A program made the position numbers and the translations under genes. From NCBI GenBank assembly GCA_964386525.1, contig CAYLSO010000303.1, forward strand, positions 1 to 25,501: a DNA stretch of 25,501 nucleotides, given 5' to 3'. Of this stretch, positions 1-7,773 are shown one piece after another. The notes under the pieces were generated by a model. The model was not told where the DNA came from. It saw nothing but the letters and a program-made list of their open reading frames with translations, and did no database searches. The DNA comes from CAYLSO01 sp964386525. Lineage in GTDB: Bacteria; Eisenbacteria; RBG-16-71-46; DASYSL01. Numbering within the stretch: position 1 is the first letter of the stretch; every line of letters begins with the position of its first letter.

Positions 1-1
1 G

Positions 2-1117
2 CTGATGGGCGCCGAGGTCATCAAGATCGAGAACCCCAAGGACGGCGACCTGGCGCGCAAGCTCGGCATCCTGCCGGAGCTCAACGACCGGCTCATGGGC
101 ACCAGCTTCCTGGCGCAGAACGCCAACAAGAAGTCGGTCACGCTGAACACCAAGTCGCCCGAAGGCAAGGAGATCTTCAAGCGTCTGGTGAAGACCGCCG
201 ACGTGCTGGTGGAGAACTTCCGCCCCGACGTCATGGGGCGCCTCGGCCTCGGCTACGACACCCTCAAGGAGATCAACCCGCGGCTGGTCTACTGCGCCAT
301 CTCCGGGTTCGGGGCCACCGGGCCGGACGCCTTCAAGCCGGCGTACGACCAGATCATCCAGGGGCTCTCCGGCGAGATGGCGGTCAACGGCGACGAGCGC
401 CTGAGCCCGCTGCGCACCGGCTTCCCGGTGTGCGACACGGTGGGCGGACTGAACGCCGCCTTCGCGGTGATGGCGGCGCTCTACCACCGCGAGCGCACCG
501 GCGAGGGACAGTTCATCGACGTGGCGCTGCTCGACTCGATCATGCCGCTCATGGGCTGGGTGGCGGCCAACCTGCTGATCGGCAAGCAGCCGCCGGTGGT
601 GATGGGCAACGACAACTTCACGGCGGCGCCCTCGGGCACCTTCAAGACCCAGGACGGCCACATCAACATCGCTGCCAACAAGCAGGAGCAGTGGGAGTCG
701 CTGTGCGACGCGCTCGGCGTGCCGGAGCTCAAGGCCGACGAGCGCTTCCAGAAGCGCGACGTGCGCAAGAAGAACCGCAAGGCGCTCACGCCGCTGCTCG
801 AGGCCAAGCTGGTCGAGCGGCCGACCGCCGAGTGGGTGGATCTGCTCAATGCCAAGGACGTGCCGAGCGGCGCCATCCTGAGCCTCGAGGAGGCGCTCCG
901 GCAGCCGCAGATCCGCCACCGCCAGACGCTGCGCGAGGTGCCGGTGGAGGGCATCGGCCCGCTGCCGCTGTTCGGGTTGACGGCGAAGTTCGAGAAGACC
1001 CCGGGCGAGATCACCGGGCCGCCGCCGCGGCTCTCGGCGCACACCGCCGAGGTGCTGGGCGGCCTCGGGATCGGCCCGGAAGAAGTCGCCGCGCTGAAGG
1101 CCAAGGGTGTGGTCTAG
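2..1117 (+). CDS. Class III (CaiB/BaiF family) CoA-transferase, 5' truncated by window edge
   Basis: The family moves CoA between acyl-CoA thioesters and carboxylic acids in the cytoplasm through a covalent aspartyl intermediate. The reading frame is open to the window edge. The first visible residues (LMGAEVIKIENP) are the family's usual N-terminal 'GADVIKIE' strand, so only about 15-25 residues are missing upstream and the ATG at 5 is internal. Other family landmarks are SVTLNTKSPEGKEIFKRLV, ADVLVENFRPDVMGRLGLGY, ISGFGATGP and GEGQFIDVALLDS. In the last one the second Asp (about residue 177 counted from the ATG at 5) matches the catalytic Asp of formyl-CoA transferase. It lies 75 bases upstream of an aconitase-type dehydratase pair on the same strand, so the substrate may be a branched or methylated C4-C6 dicarboxylate. 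That is inference; the exact acyl group cannot be read from sequence. Confidence 0.93.
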   Translation: MMGAEVIKIENPKDGDLARKLGILPELNDRLMGTSFLAQNANKKSVTLNTKSPEGKEIFKRLVKTADVLVENFRPDVMGRLGLGYDTLKEINPRLVYCAISGFGATGPDAFKPAYDQIIQGLSGEMAVNGDERLSPLRTGFPVCDTVGGLNAAFAVMAALYHRERTGEGQFIDVALLDSIMPLMGWVAANLLIGKQPPVVMGNDNFTAAPSGTFKTQDGHINIAANKQEQWESLCDALGVPELKADERFQKRDVRKKNRKALTPLLEAKLVERPTAEWVDLLNAKDVPSGAILSLEEALRQPQIRHRQTLREVPVEGIGPLPLFGLTAKFEKTPGEITGPPPRLSAHTAEVLGGLGIGPEEVAALKAKGVV

Positions 1118-1192
1118 AATGACGGCGGGCCGGCGGGCGGGCGGCCACCGGAGGCAGGGCGCCGAGGCGCCGACCAAGGAGAACACCGAACC

Positions 1193-2482
1193 ATGGGCAT
1201 GACCTACGTGCAGAAGCTGCTCGCCAAGGCGTGCGGCCGGCCGCAAGTGGCGGTGGGGGAGGTCGTCGAGCCGCCGGTGGACCTGGCCATGTCGCATGAG
1301 AACGCGGCCCTGGTCCTGAACCAGTTCCGGGAGATCTTCCAGGGGACCGGCAAGGAGGCGCGTGTCTGGGACCCGGCCCGCATCGCCATCATCTTCGACC
1401 ACCGCGTGCCGGCCGAGTCCTCCAAGACGGCGACCAACCAGAAGAAGATCCGCGAGTTCGTGGAGCAGCAGGGGATCGGCAAGTTCCACGACATCCGCGG
1501 TGACGTCGGCGGCATCTGCCACCAGGTGCTGCCCGAGAACGGCTACGTGCGGCCCGGCCAGGTGGTGGTCGGCACCGACAGCCACACCACCACGCACGGG
1601 GCGCTGGGGGCGTTCGCCTTCGGCATCGGCGCCACCGAGATGGCCAGCGTGTGGACGCTCGGCAACATCCTCAACGTCGAGGTGCCCGGGACCATCAAGG
1701 TGAACGTCGACGGGCGGCTGCCGCGTCACGTCTACGCCAAGGACGTCATCCTGCACCTGATCGGCAAGCTCACCGCCGAGGGCGCCAACTACAAGGTCAT
1801 CGAGTTCCACGGCAGCACCGTCCGCGAGATGGCGACCTCGGGGCGGCTGACGCTGTGCAACATGACGGTCGAGGCGGGGGCCACGGCCGGCCTGGTGCCG
1901 CCCGACGCCGAGACGCGCGACTACCTGCGGGTGGAAGCCGGCGTCACCGAGGAGCTCGACGTCTTCGGGCCGGACGTCGACGCCGTCTACGAACGGATCA
2001 TCGACATCGACGCGGCGCGCCTCGAGCCGCAGGTCGCCTGCCCGCACACCGTGGACAACGTCAAGCCGGTGGGTGCGGTGGCCGGCAAGAAGGTCCACCA
2101 GATCGTGGTCGGCTCGTGCACCAACGGGCGGCTCGACGACATCGCGACGGCGGCCGAGATCCTGCGCGGCAAGCACGTGCGCGAGGGCACGCGGCTGCTG
2201 GTCTTCCCGGCGTCGTGGCGGATCTACTCCGACGCCATGCGCCTCGGCTACCTGAGCACGCTGGTGGACGCCGGCGCGGTGGTCATGAATCCCGGCTGCG
2301 GGCCGTGCCTGGGCGTGCACCAGGGGGCGCTGGGCGACGGCGAGACGGCGCTGGCCACCACCAACCGCAACTTCAAGGGGCGGATGGGCAACCCTGCGGC
2401 CGAGGTCTTCCTGTGCTCGACGGCGGTGGCCGCGGCGAGCGCGGTGGCCGGCCAGATCACCGATCCTCGGGAGGTGAGCTGA
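1193..2482 (+). CDS. leuC: Aconitase-family dehydratase large subunit (3-isopropylmalate dehydratase LeuC / dimethylmalate dehydratase type)
   Basis: Large [4Fe-4S] subunit of a two-protein hydro-lyase that isomerises or dehydrates a 2- or 3-hydroxy-dicarboxylate. At 429 residues it matches the shorter archaeal/anaerobe-type LeuC (about 420) rather than the 465-residue proteobacterial form. Visible motifs are FDHRVPA (68-74), GGICHQVLPE (106-115), VGTDSHTTTHGALGAFA (126-142), VVGSCTNGR with C309, and NPGCGPCLG with C369/C372; the three Cys bind the cluster. The start is the ATG 11 bases after AAGGAG (1176-1181). The small subunit begins one base after the stop. No other leucine genes (leuA, leuB) lie in view, and a CoA-transferase lies upstream. 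A role in 2-methylmalate/citramalate, 2,3-dimethylmalate or homoaconitate-type chemistry is therefore as possible as leucine synthesis. The family call is firm; the substrate is not. Confidence 0.93.
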   Translation: MGMTYVQKLLAKACGRPQVAVGEVVEPPVDLAMSHENAALVLNQFREIFQGTGKEARVWDPARIAIIFDHRVPAESSKTATNQKKIREFVEQQGIGKFHDIRGDVGGICHQVLPENGYVRPGQVVVGTDSHTTTHGALGAFAFGIGATEMASVWTLGNILNVEVPGTIKVNVDGRLPRHVYAKDVILHLIGKLTAEGANYKVIEFHGSTVREMATSGRLTLCNMTVEAGATAGLVPPDAETRDYLRVEAGVTEELDVFGPDVDAVYERIIDIDAARLEPQVACPHTVDNVKPVGAVAGKKVHQIVVGSCTNGRLDDIATAAEILRGKHVREGTRLLVFPASWRIYSDAMRLGYLSTLVDAGAVVMNPGCGPCLGVHQGALGDGETALATTNRNFKGRMGNPAAEVFLCSTAVAAASAVAGQITDPREVS

Positions 2483-2483
2483 G

Positions 2484-2996
2484 ATGGCCAAGGGCAAGGT
2501 GGTGCTCAAGCTCGGCGACGACATCTCGACCGACATCATCTATCCCGGCCGCTTCATGGCCACGGTGCTGCCCACGGAGACGCCGCAGTTTGCCTTCGCG
2601 GACCTCACCGAGTTCAACCAGAAGCTCAAGGCCAAGGCGGTCGCGCCCGGCAGCTTCCTGGTGGCCGACAAGAACTTCGGCTGCGGCTCGTCGCGCGAGC
2701 AGGCGGCCTCCTGCATCCAGGGCCACGGCCTGACGGTGGTGGCGCGCAACTTCGCGCGCATCTTCCTGCAGAACTCGATCAACCTGGGTCTCGACATGGT
2801 CATCTGTCCGACCATCGAGGCGCAGGAGGGCGAGGAGCTGGAGGTCGCCGGCGGCCTGGTGGTGAACCACACGACGGGGAAGAAGTTCCCCATCGAGCCG
2901 CTGCCCGCGGCGCGGCAGGCGATCATCGACTCCGGCGGCCTGATCCCGTACACGCGCCGGCTCTTCCTCGAACGGGAAGCGGCCAAGGGCCGGTAG
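2484..2996 (+). CDS. leuD: Aconitase-family dehydratase small subunit (LeuD type)
   Basis: Swivel-domain subunit that pairs with the preceding large subunit and supplies substrate-recognition residues. At 170 residues it is typical for the archaeal-type LeuD. It shows GDDISTDIIYPGRFM (11-25, the GDxIxTDxI motif), FGCGSSREQAA (65-75) and VVARNFARIFLQNSINLGL (85-103). The specificity loop after the first motif reads PGRFMATV, not the P-x-RYL that I associate with isopropylmalate isomerases. This is another reason not to assume 3-isopropylmalate as substrate. The gene is essentially contiguous with the large-subunit gene (one-base gap), which implies co-translation. Confidence 0.92.
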   Translation: MAKGKVVLKLGDDISTDIIYPGRFMATVLPTETPQFAFADLTEFNQKLKAKAVAPGSFLVADKNFGCGSSREQAASCIQGHGLTVVARNFARIFLQNSINLGLDMVICPTIEAQEGEELEVAGGLVVNHTTGKKFPIEPLPAARQAIIDSGGLIPYTRRLFLEREAAKGR

Positions 2997-3006
2997 CGGG
3001 CAGGGG

Positions 3007-3031
3007 GGGCCGGCGGCGCGCCGCCGGGCCC
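3007..3031 (+). terminator. GC-only hairpin after the dehydratase genes (possible terminator)
   Basis: A self-complementary GC stretch centred on GGCGGCGCGCCGCC (3012-3025), extended by flanking GG/CC pairs, lies 10 bases after the small-subunit stop. There is no T-run, so this may be a pause or mRNA-end hairpin rather than an intrinsic terminator. Confidence 0.35.
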
Positions 3032-3096
3032 TGTTCCATGGCTGCGGGGCGGGGATGCGAGCCCCGGCCCGCGGCGCCAGTGGCAAGGAGGCGGCC

Positions 3097-3477
3097 ATGT
3101 TCTGCCCTCAGTGTGGAGCCGAGTACCGCGAAGGCGTGGCGAGCTGCAAGGACTGCGGGGTCGCCCTGGTGGCGACCCTGCCGGCGGAGCCCGATGAGCC
3201 CGAGTGGGTGGAGCTCGTCATCGTGCTGCGCACCAGCGACGAGTCGCAGCTGACGGTGGCCAAGTCGCTGCTCGAGGCGGAGGGCATCCGCTGCCTGCTC
3301 AAAGGCTCGGGCGTGCAGGGGATCGTGGACTTCGGCCAGCTCAGCGGGGCCAGCCTCGCCATGAACCTGATCGAGCTGCGGGTGCGCAGCGACGACGCCG
3401 AGGCCGCGCGCGAGCTGCTGGCGGCGGAGAATCTGCCCTTCGAGGAGACGGAGGAAGCGGGGCCCGGGGAGCCGTGA
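3097..3477 (+). CDS. Zinc-ribbon DUF2007-type protein
   Basis: Small cytoplasmic protein of 126 residues. The N-terminus has a zinc-ribbon pair, CPQC (3-6) and CKDC (17-20). After an acidic linker (about 30-38) comes a DUF2007-like alpha/beta unit, with 'LVIVLRTSDESQLTVAKSLL' followed by EGIRCLLKGSG, ending in an IELRVRSDDAEAARELL segment. DUF2007 proteins are labelled putative signal-transducing proteins but have no proven role. The ATG at 3097 is chosen over the upstream ATG at 3055 because AAGGAG (3085-3090) lies 6 bases before it and the protein then begins directly with the zinc knuckle. Its stop overlaps the start of the next gene (GTGA, 3474-3477), so the two are probably translationally coupled. 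Confidence 0.85.
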   Translation: MFCPQCGAEYREGVASCKDCGVALVATLPAEPDEPEWVELVIVLRTSDESQLTVAKSLLEAEGIRCLLKGSGVQGIVDFGQLSGASLAMNLIELRVRSDDAEAARELLAAENLPFEETEEAGPGEP

Positions 3478-5042
3478 GCCGCCGCGCTCCCGCCACCCGT
3501 AGCGCGGATCGCGCCCCCGGCGTGGGCGGACGCGTCTTCGCGCGCGCCCTCGACGTCGTCGAGCGCATCGGCAACCGGCTGCCCGATCCGATCACGATCT
3601 TCGTGATCCTGGCGCTCGTGGTGCTCGCCGGCTCGTGGCTCGCCGCGCGCCTCGGGGTGTCGGCCGTCCATCCCAAGGACGGCTCGGTCATCACCGCCGT
3701 CAACCTGCTGAACGCCGAGGGCGTGCGCCGCATCTTCACCGAGGCGGTGCGCAACTTCATGAACTTCGCGCCGCTCGGCATCGTGCTCACCGCCATGATC
3801 GGCATCGGCGTGGCCGAGAAGACCGGGCTCATCGCCGTGTCGCTGCGCGCCTTCATGACCGGCGTGCCGCGCACCCTGCTCACCGCGGCGGTGATCTTCG
3901 CGGGGATGATGGCGCACCTGGCCGCCGACGCCGGCATCATCATCCTGCCGCCCATCGCCGCGCTGCTCTTCGCCGCCGCGGGGCGCCACCCGCTGGCCGG
4001 CTTCATCGCCGCCTACGCCGCCGTCTCCGGCGCCTTCAGCGCCAACGTGCTGCCCTCGCCGCTCGACGTGCTGCTCATCGGCTTCACGCAGGAGGCGGCC
4101 AAGGCCTCGAAGCTCCTGCCGGGCTACGAGCCGCAGGTGCTGGGCAACTACTATTTCCTGGCGGTCACCGCGCCGGTGCTGACCATCGTCGGCACGTGGA
4201 TCACGCACCGCTTCATCGAGCCGCGCCTGGGGCCGTGGCAGGCGCAGGCGGAGCACGTCCTCGGCGACCTCACGGCGGCCGAGCGGCGCGGCCTGCGCGC
4301 CGCGGGCGTGGCGCTGGCCGCCAGCGTGGCGCTGGTGCTGGCGCTGGTCCTGCCGGCGGGGGCGCCGCTGCGCGCCGCGGGGCCCACCCTGATCGCGCAA
4401 CTCAAGCCTTTCTTCGACAGCATCGTGGCGCTCATCACGCTCCTGTTCTTCGTGCCCGGGCTCGCCTACGGCATCGCCTCCGGGAAGATCCGCAACGACC
4501 GCGACGTGGCCAAGATGAGCGGCGAGACGGTGGCCACCATGGGCACCTACATCGTGCTCGCCTTCGCCGCGGCCCAGTTCATCTCGTATTTCGCCTGGTC
4601 GAATCTGGGGGGCATCCTCGCCATCTCCGGGGCCGAGTTCCTCAAGGGACTCGGCCTGCAGGGCGGACTCCTGCTGGTGGGCTTCGTGTTCTTCTCGGGC
4701 TTCTTCGACCTGTTCATCACCTCGGCGTCGGCCAAGTGGGCGATCATGGCGCCGGTCTTCGTGCCCATGTTCGCGCTGCTCGGCTTCACGCCGGAGTGCA
4801 CGCAGGTGGTGTTCCGCATCGGCGCCTCGGTGGTCAACATCATCACCCCCTGCTTCCCGTACCTGCCCATCATCCTGGTCGCCGCGCGCCGCTACGACCC
4901 CAAGATGGGGGTCGGCACGCTCATCGCCATGATGGTGCCGTACTCGCTCGCCTTCCTGGTCTCGTGGGTCGTGCTGATGCTCGTCTTCTACGCCCTGCAC
5001 TGGCCGATCGGCCCGGGCGTGATGATGCGGCTGCCGGGGTAG
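3474..5042 (+). CDS. abgT: AbgT-family transporter (p-aminobenzoyl-glutamate transporter / MtrF-YdaH family)
   Basis: Inner-membrane transporter of 522 residues; the family has about 510. Members import aminobenzoyl-glutamate (AbgT) or export sulfonamide-type antimetabolites (MtrF, YdaH). Family blocks visible in order are RLPDPITIFVILALVV, AADAGIIILPPIAALLF, ANVLPSPLDVLLIG, TSASAKWAIMAPVFVPMF and FRIGASVVNIITPCFPYLP. The GTG at 3474 is preferred: it overlaps the previous stop, and the longer in-frame extension upstream would read through the DUF2007 gene in another frame. Compared with MtrF/YdaH as I remember them, the pathway residues S, W, P, R and P are kept, but the Asp of the RIGD motif is Ala here (A451). 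Substrate and direction cannot be assigned. Confidence 0.92.
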   Translation: MSRRAPATRSADRAPGVGGRVFARALDVVERIGNRLPDPITIFVILALVVLAGSWLAARLGVSAVHPKDGSVITAVNLLNAEGVRRIFTEAVRNFMNFAPLGIVLTAMIGIGVAEKTGLIAVSLRAFMTGVPRTLLTAAVIFAGMMAHLAADAGIIILPPIAALLFAAAGRHPLAGFIAAYAAVSGAFSANVLPSPLDVLLIGFTQEAAKASKLLPGYEPQVLGNYYFLAVTAPVLTIVGTWITHRFIEPRLGPWQAQAEHVLGDLTAAERRGLRAAGVALAASVALVLALVLPAGAPLRAAGPTLIAQLKPFFDSIVALITLLFFVPGLAYGIASGKIRNDRDVAKMSGETVATMGTYIVLAFAAAQFISYFAWSNLGGILAISGAEFLKGLGLQGGLLLVGFVFFSGFFDLFITSASAKWAIMAPVFVPMFALLGFTPECTQVVFRIGASVVNIITPCFPYLPIILVAARRYDPKMGVGTLIAMMVPYSLAFLVSWVVLMLVFYALHWPIGPGVMMRLPG

Positions 5043-5388
5043 GGGCCGGGCGGCGCTGCCGTGTGCGGCACCGGCGCGGCGGGCGATTCGGCGCCAGGCA
5101 GAGCGAAAGCCGCGCTTGCGGATTCCATCGTGTGGCCGCAGGAATGTGACCCCCATCATATGGCCCGGCCGCGGCCGCGCCGCGAATCGCCGGCACGAGC
5201 CGTGCCCGATTAGCCGCACTAACCATTCCGCCGCGATTCCTGGGCGCCGGCTGCGGTTTCGCGTGCCTGCGGTGACGGCTGCGGCTACTCTTGATGCTGG
5301 AATATCGGCGAGCCCTCACTCCTGGCCGCGCGCCGCCTCGGGCGACGCCTCCGACGATCGCCGGGCGCGGCGCGAAGGAGGTAATGCC
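5043..5388 (+). other. Intergenic region upstream of the secreted peptidase-like gene
   Basis: 346 bases without a convincing gene. A short hairpin TGCCG-TGTG-CGGCA (5057-5070) lies just after the AbgT stop and lacks a T-run. The remainder is somewhat less GC-rich than the coding DNA. I see no clear promoter. The only strong signal is the ribosome-binding site at its 3' end. Confidence 0.6.
5375..5382 (+). promoter_or_regulatory. Strong Shine-Dalgarno fixing the start at 5389
   Basis: AAGGAGGT is the full anti-16S complement and ends 6 bases before the ATG at 5389. This overrules the in-frame ATG at 5116, whose extra 91 residues look non-coding. Confidence 0.85.
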
Positions 5389-7680
5389 ATGCCCCGCGGA
5401 CGATCCCACCGCGTCCTTCGCGATGTCCTCCCCGTCGTGTTGCTGCTGTTCCTCGCCGCCGCGCCGGCGCGGGGCCAGACCTTCCCGTACCAGGAGGAAC
5501 TCTGGAAAGACGCCCACATCGGCATCTACATCCCGGGCGTGCTCGACGACACCCTGATGGTGGCCGGGCCGTCGCTGCTCGGATGGTCGGATCCGTTCCC
5601 CTCGGGGCCGTACCTGATCACCGAGTTGCGGCTGCTGGCGATGAACCTCGAGGGCGAGGAGCTGCCGATGCTCGTCCGCGTCAACATGGGCGGGCCGCCG
5701 TCGCTGGGTCTGGCGCAGGGGCTGGCGCCCGAGCCGATGCCGGCGGAGAGCTTCTTCGACATCTTCCTCGAGATCGAGCTGCCGACGCTCTTGCCCGGGT
5801 TCTTCCTCAAGAACCCGACCCCGATCCACGCGCTCGCGACCATCGAGCAGTTCCCGCCGTACTTCCACGCCTACGCCACGGCCCCGGGGATGATCGTGCC
5901 GCTGGTGGACCAGTTCGGCGACCCGCGCGGCGAGATCCGCTTGTGGAGCGACACGACCATCCCCTGGTCGCCGCCCGAGGCCTATCTGCGCGTGCAGACC
6001 TGCTACGGCACCGACGAGGCGGAGCAGGACGACCTCGGCTTCGTGCCCGTCGAGGGCTTCGTCAGCGGCCCCGACGACGCCATCGAGGCGACTTTCAGCT
6101 GGCGCCCCAGCCTGCCGGGAGCGCCGTGGATGCAGTTCGCCATAGACGCCGACGGCAGGGACGAGGGCGCCCGCACCTACTTCGACTCGGGAGTGGGCGA
6201 CGGCTGGACCGGCTACTTCGATAGCGCCCTCATCGGGCCGATCGGGCAGTACGTGGACTTCAAGGTGGAGTTCCAGATGCCCGCGGGCCCGGCCCTTGGC
6301 GACACGCTGCGCCGCTGGGTCACGTCCGAACCGCTCGTCCCGGAGATCATCTCCGTCTCGCCGGAATCGCTCATGGCGGTGAAGCCGAGCGAGGCCCTCA
6401 AAGCCCTGATCCGGCTCCTGGCGCACCGCAGCCTGGTCGACAGCCTCAAGTTCTGGGCGCTGCCGATCCCGATCCAGAAGAGCCGGACGCTCGAGCTGGT
6501 GGACATGTTCGCGCTCTCCAACGGCGCCACGACGAAGCTCGATTCCTGCTCCTGCGGCCCGGTGGCGATGGCGAGCTGCCTCAAGTACTTCGCCGCCAAC
6601 GGCCACCCGCAGCTCGAGCACCCGGGCGGCGACCTCTCGAAGCCCGCCCAGACCGGCCGCGACATGGCGTGCGAGCTGCGCGGCGACATGGGGACCAACA
6701 CGGTGGAGGGCACCACCGACAAGGGCATGACGGAGGGTGTTCAGAAGTACCTCAAGCGCCACGGCAAGCCGGGCTGGACCAGCGAGTACAAGGCGGTCGA
6801 CAACCTCTCCGGCGTCGCGGCGATGCTGCGGGAATTCGAGGCCGACGGGGAAGACGTGATGATGCTCCTCGAGGATCCGCAGGACCCCACCGGGAAGAAG
6901 AGTCACTGGGTCACGCTGGGTTCGCGAGGGTCGCGGATCTACAACGTCGTGACCGAGACCTACGACGCCATGTGCATCCAGTACAAACTGGACTTCATGG
7001 ACCCGGCCGGCGGCGGGCCGACCTCCGAGAACGAGTACGGCGTCGGCCACGACGCTCAGGGGCGGCCCACGGTCGACGGCTACGAGGGCTTCCGCGACGG
7101 CGGCGTGCCCCCGGCGCGCATCAAGGGCTACGTGAAGGTCTCGCCGCCGGCCGGGGGCGGCTCGGGCACGGTCTTCCCGACCGCGGGGCTGAGCCTGGCG
7201 CCGGGCTGGATCCTGGTGGACGCGGTCCCCGCCCGCGGCGACGGCCTCGTGGACACCCTCACCTGGGACACCGGCGGTTTCGCCCCCGGGACGTATCTGC
7301 TCATGGTCGTCGCGTCCTCGCCCGATGGACGGGAACACTCGGTCATGCGGCTGGGCGGCATCTCCGAGTACACTCTCGACGCGCCGGGGGCAAAGCCGCT
7401 GCGCAGCGGCCTGCGTGGCGCGCTGCCCAACCCGACGCGCGCGGGTGCCGTCATCGAGTTTGCGCTCGTCGAGGCGGGCGGCGTGGACCTGACGGTCTAC
7501 GACGTCCAGGGCCGCGTCGTGCGGCGCCTGCTGGCGGGGGCCGCGTACCCGGCCGGCGTGCACCGGATCGCCTGGGACGGCCAGGCCGACGGCGGGGTAG
7601 CAGTGGGCAGCAGCGTCTACTTCTGCCGATTCCGCGGCGGCGGGGTGACGGAGGAGGACAAGATCGTCGTCGTGAGGTGA
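5389..7680 (+). CDS. Secreted C39-like cysteine-peptidase-domain protein with FlgD/T9SS-like C-terminal Ig tail
   Basis: 763 residues. The N-terminus is a signal peptide (basic MPRGRSHRVLR, then hydrophobic VLPVVLLLFLAAAPARG). Residues about 30-370 are unrecognised but beta-rich and acidic. Around 385-397 is DSCSCGPVAMASC, which has the Cys-Gly-Pro signature of papain-fold C39-type peptidases. KKSHWVTLG follows (H506), in the position expected of the catalytic His. The usual oxyanion Gln a few residues before the Cys is not evident, so activity is uncertain. The last about 85 residues (from ALPNP, 678) form a FlgD-like Ig fold: VDLTVYDVQGRVVRRL, HRIAWDGQADGG, SSVYFCRF, ending DKIVVVR. Such tails are found on secreted proteins of FCB-type bacteria. 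It stands alone with a good ribosome site and converges on the next gene. Export and tail are well supported; proteolysis is inferred. Confidence 0.85.
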   Translation: MPRGRSHRVLRDVLPVVLLLFLAAAPARGQTFPYQEELWKDAHIGIYIPGVLDDTLMVAGPSLLGWSDPFPSGPYLITELRLLAMNLEGEELPMLVRVNMGGPPSLGLAQGLAPEPMPAESFFDIFLEIELPTLLPGFFLKNPTPIHALATIEQFPPYFHAYATAPGMIVPLVDQFGDPRGEIRLWSDTTIPWSPPEAYLRVQTCYGTDEAEQDDLGFVPVEGFVSGPDDAIEATFSWRPSLPGAPWMQFAIDADGRDEGARTYFDSGVGDGWTGYFDSALIGPIGQYVDFKVEFQMPAGPALGDTLRRWVTSEPLVPEIISVSPESLMAVKPSEALKALIRLLAHRSLVDSLKFWALPIPIQKSRTLELVDMFALSNGATTKLDSCSCGPVAMASCLKYFAANGHPQLEHPGGDLSKPAQTGRDMACELRGDMGTNTVEGTTDKGMTEGVQKYLKRHGKPGWTSEYKAVDNLSGVAAMLREFEADGEDVMMLLEDPQDPTGKKSHWVTLGSRGSRIYNVVTETYDAMCIQYKLDFMDPAGGGPTSENEYGVGHDAQGRPTVDGYEGFRDGGVPPARIKGYVKVSPPAGGGSGTVFPTAGLSLAPGWILVDAVPARGDGLVDTLTWDTGGFAPGTYLLMVVASSPDGREHSVMRLGGISEYTLDAPGAKPLRSGLRGALPNPTRAGAVIEFALVEAGGVDLTVYDVQGRVVRRLLAGAAYPAGVHRIAWDGQADGGVAVGSSVYFCRFRGGGVTEEDKIVVVR

Positions 7681-7705
7681 TGGGGGCGCGGCGGGCCGGA
7701 CGCCA

Positions 7706-7739
7706 CACGGCCACTCCCGAGCTTCCGGGAGTGGCCGTG
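7706..7739. terminator. 14-bp perfect hairpin between convergent genes (bidirectional terminator)
   Basis: A left arm CACGGCCACTCCCG (7706-7719) and its exact reverse complement (7726-7739) flank a 6-base loop. It sits 25 bases after the stop of the upstream + gene and 34 bases beyond the stop of the downstream - gene. There is no long T-run on either side, but its placement and perfection fit a shared transcript end. Confidence 0.65.
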
Positions 7740-7773
7740 CGTGTGCTAGGGCGATCAGGTCAGCCGTGCCGGA

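Noticed and set aside
3108..5219. 703-residue antisense ORF over the DUF2007 and AbgT genes
   Set aside because: Low-complexity composition (strings of E, H, R, D, G) typical of the complementary frame of GC-rich membrane-protein genes; the + strand genes are clearly real.
4921..7563. 880-residue antisense ORF across the AbgT 3' end and the secreted peptidase-like gene
   Set aside because: High-GC shadow: rich in Arg, His, Asp and Gly, no recognisable domain, no ribosome site, and it spans two genes and an intergenic region on the other strand.
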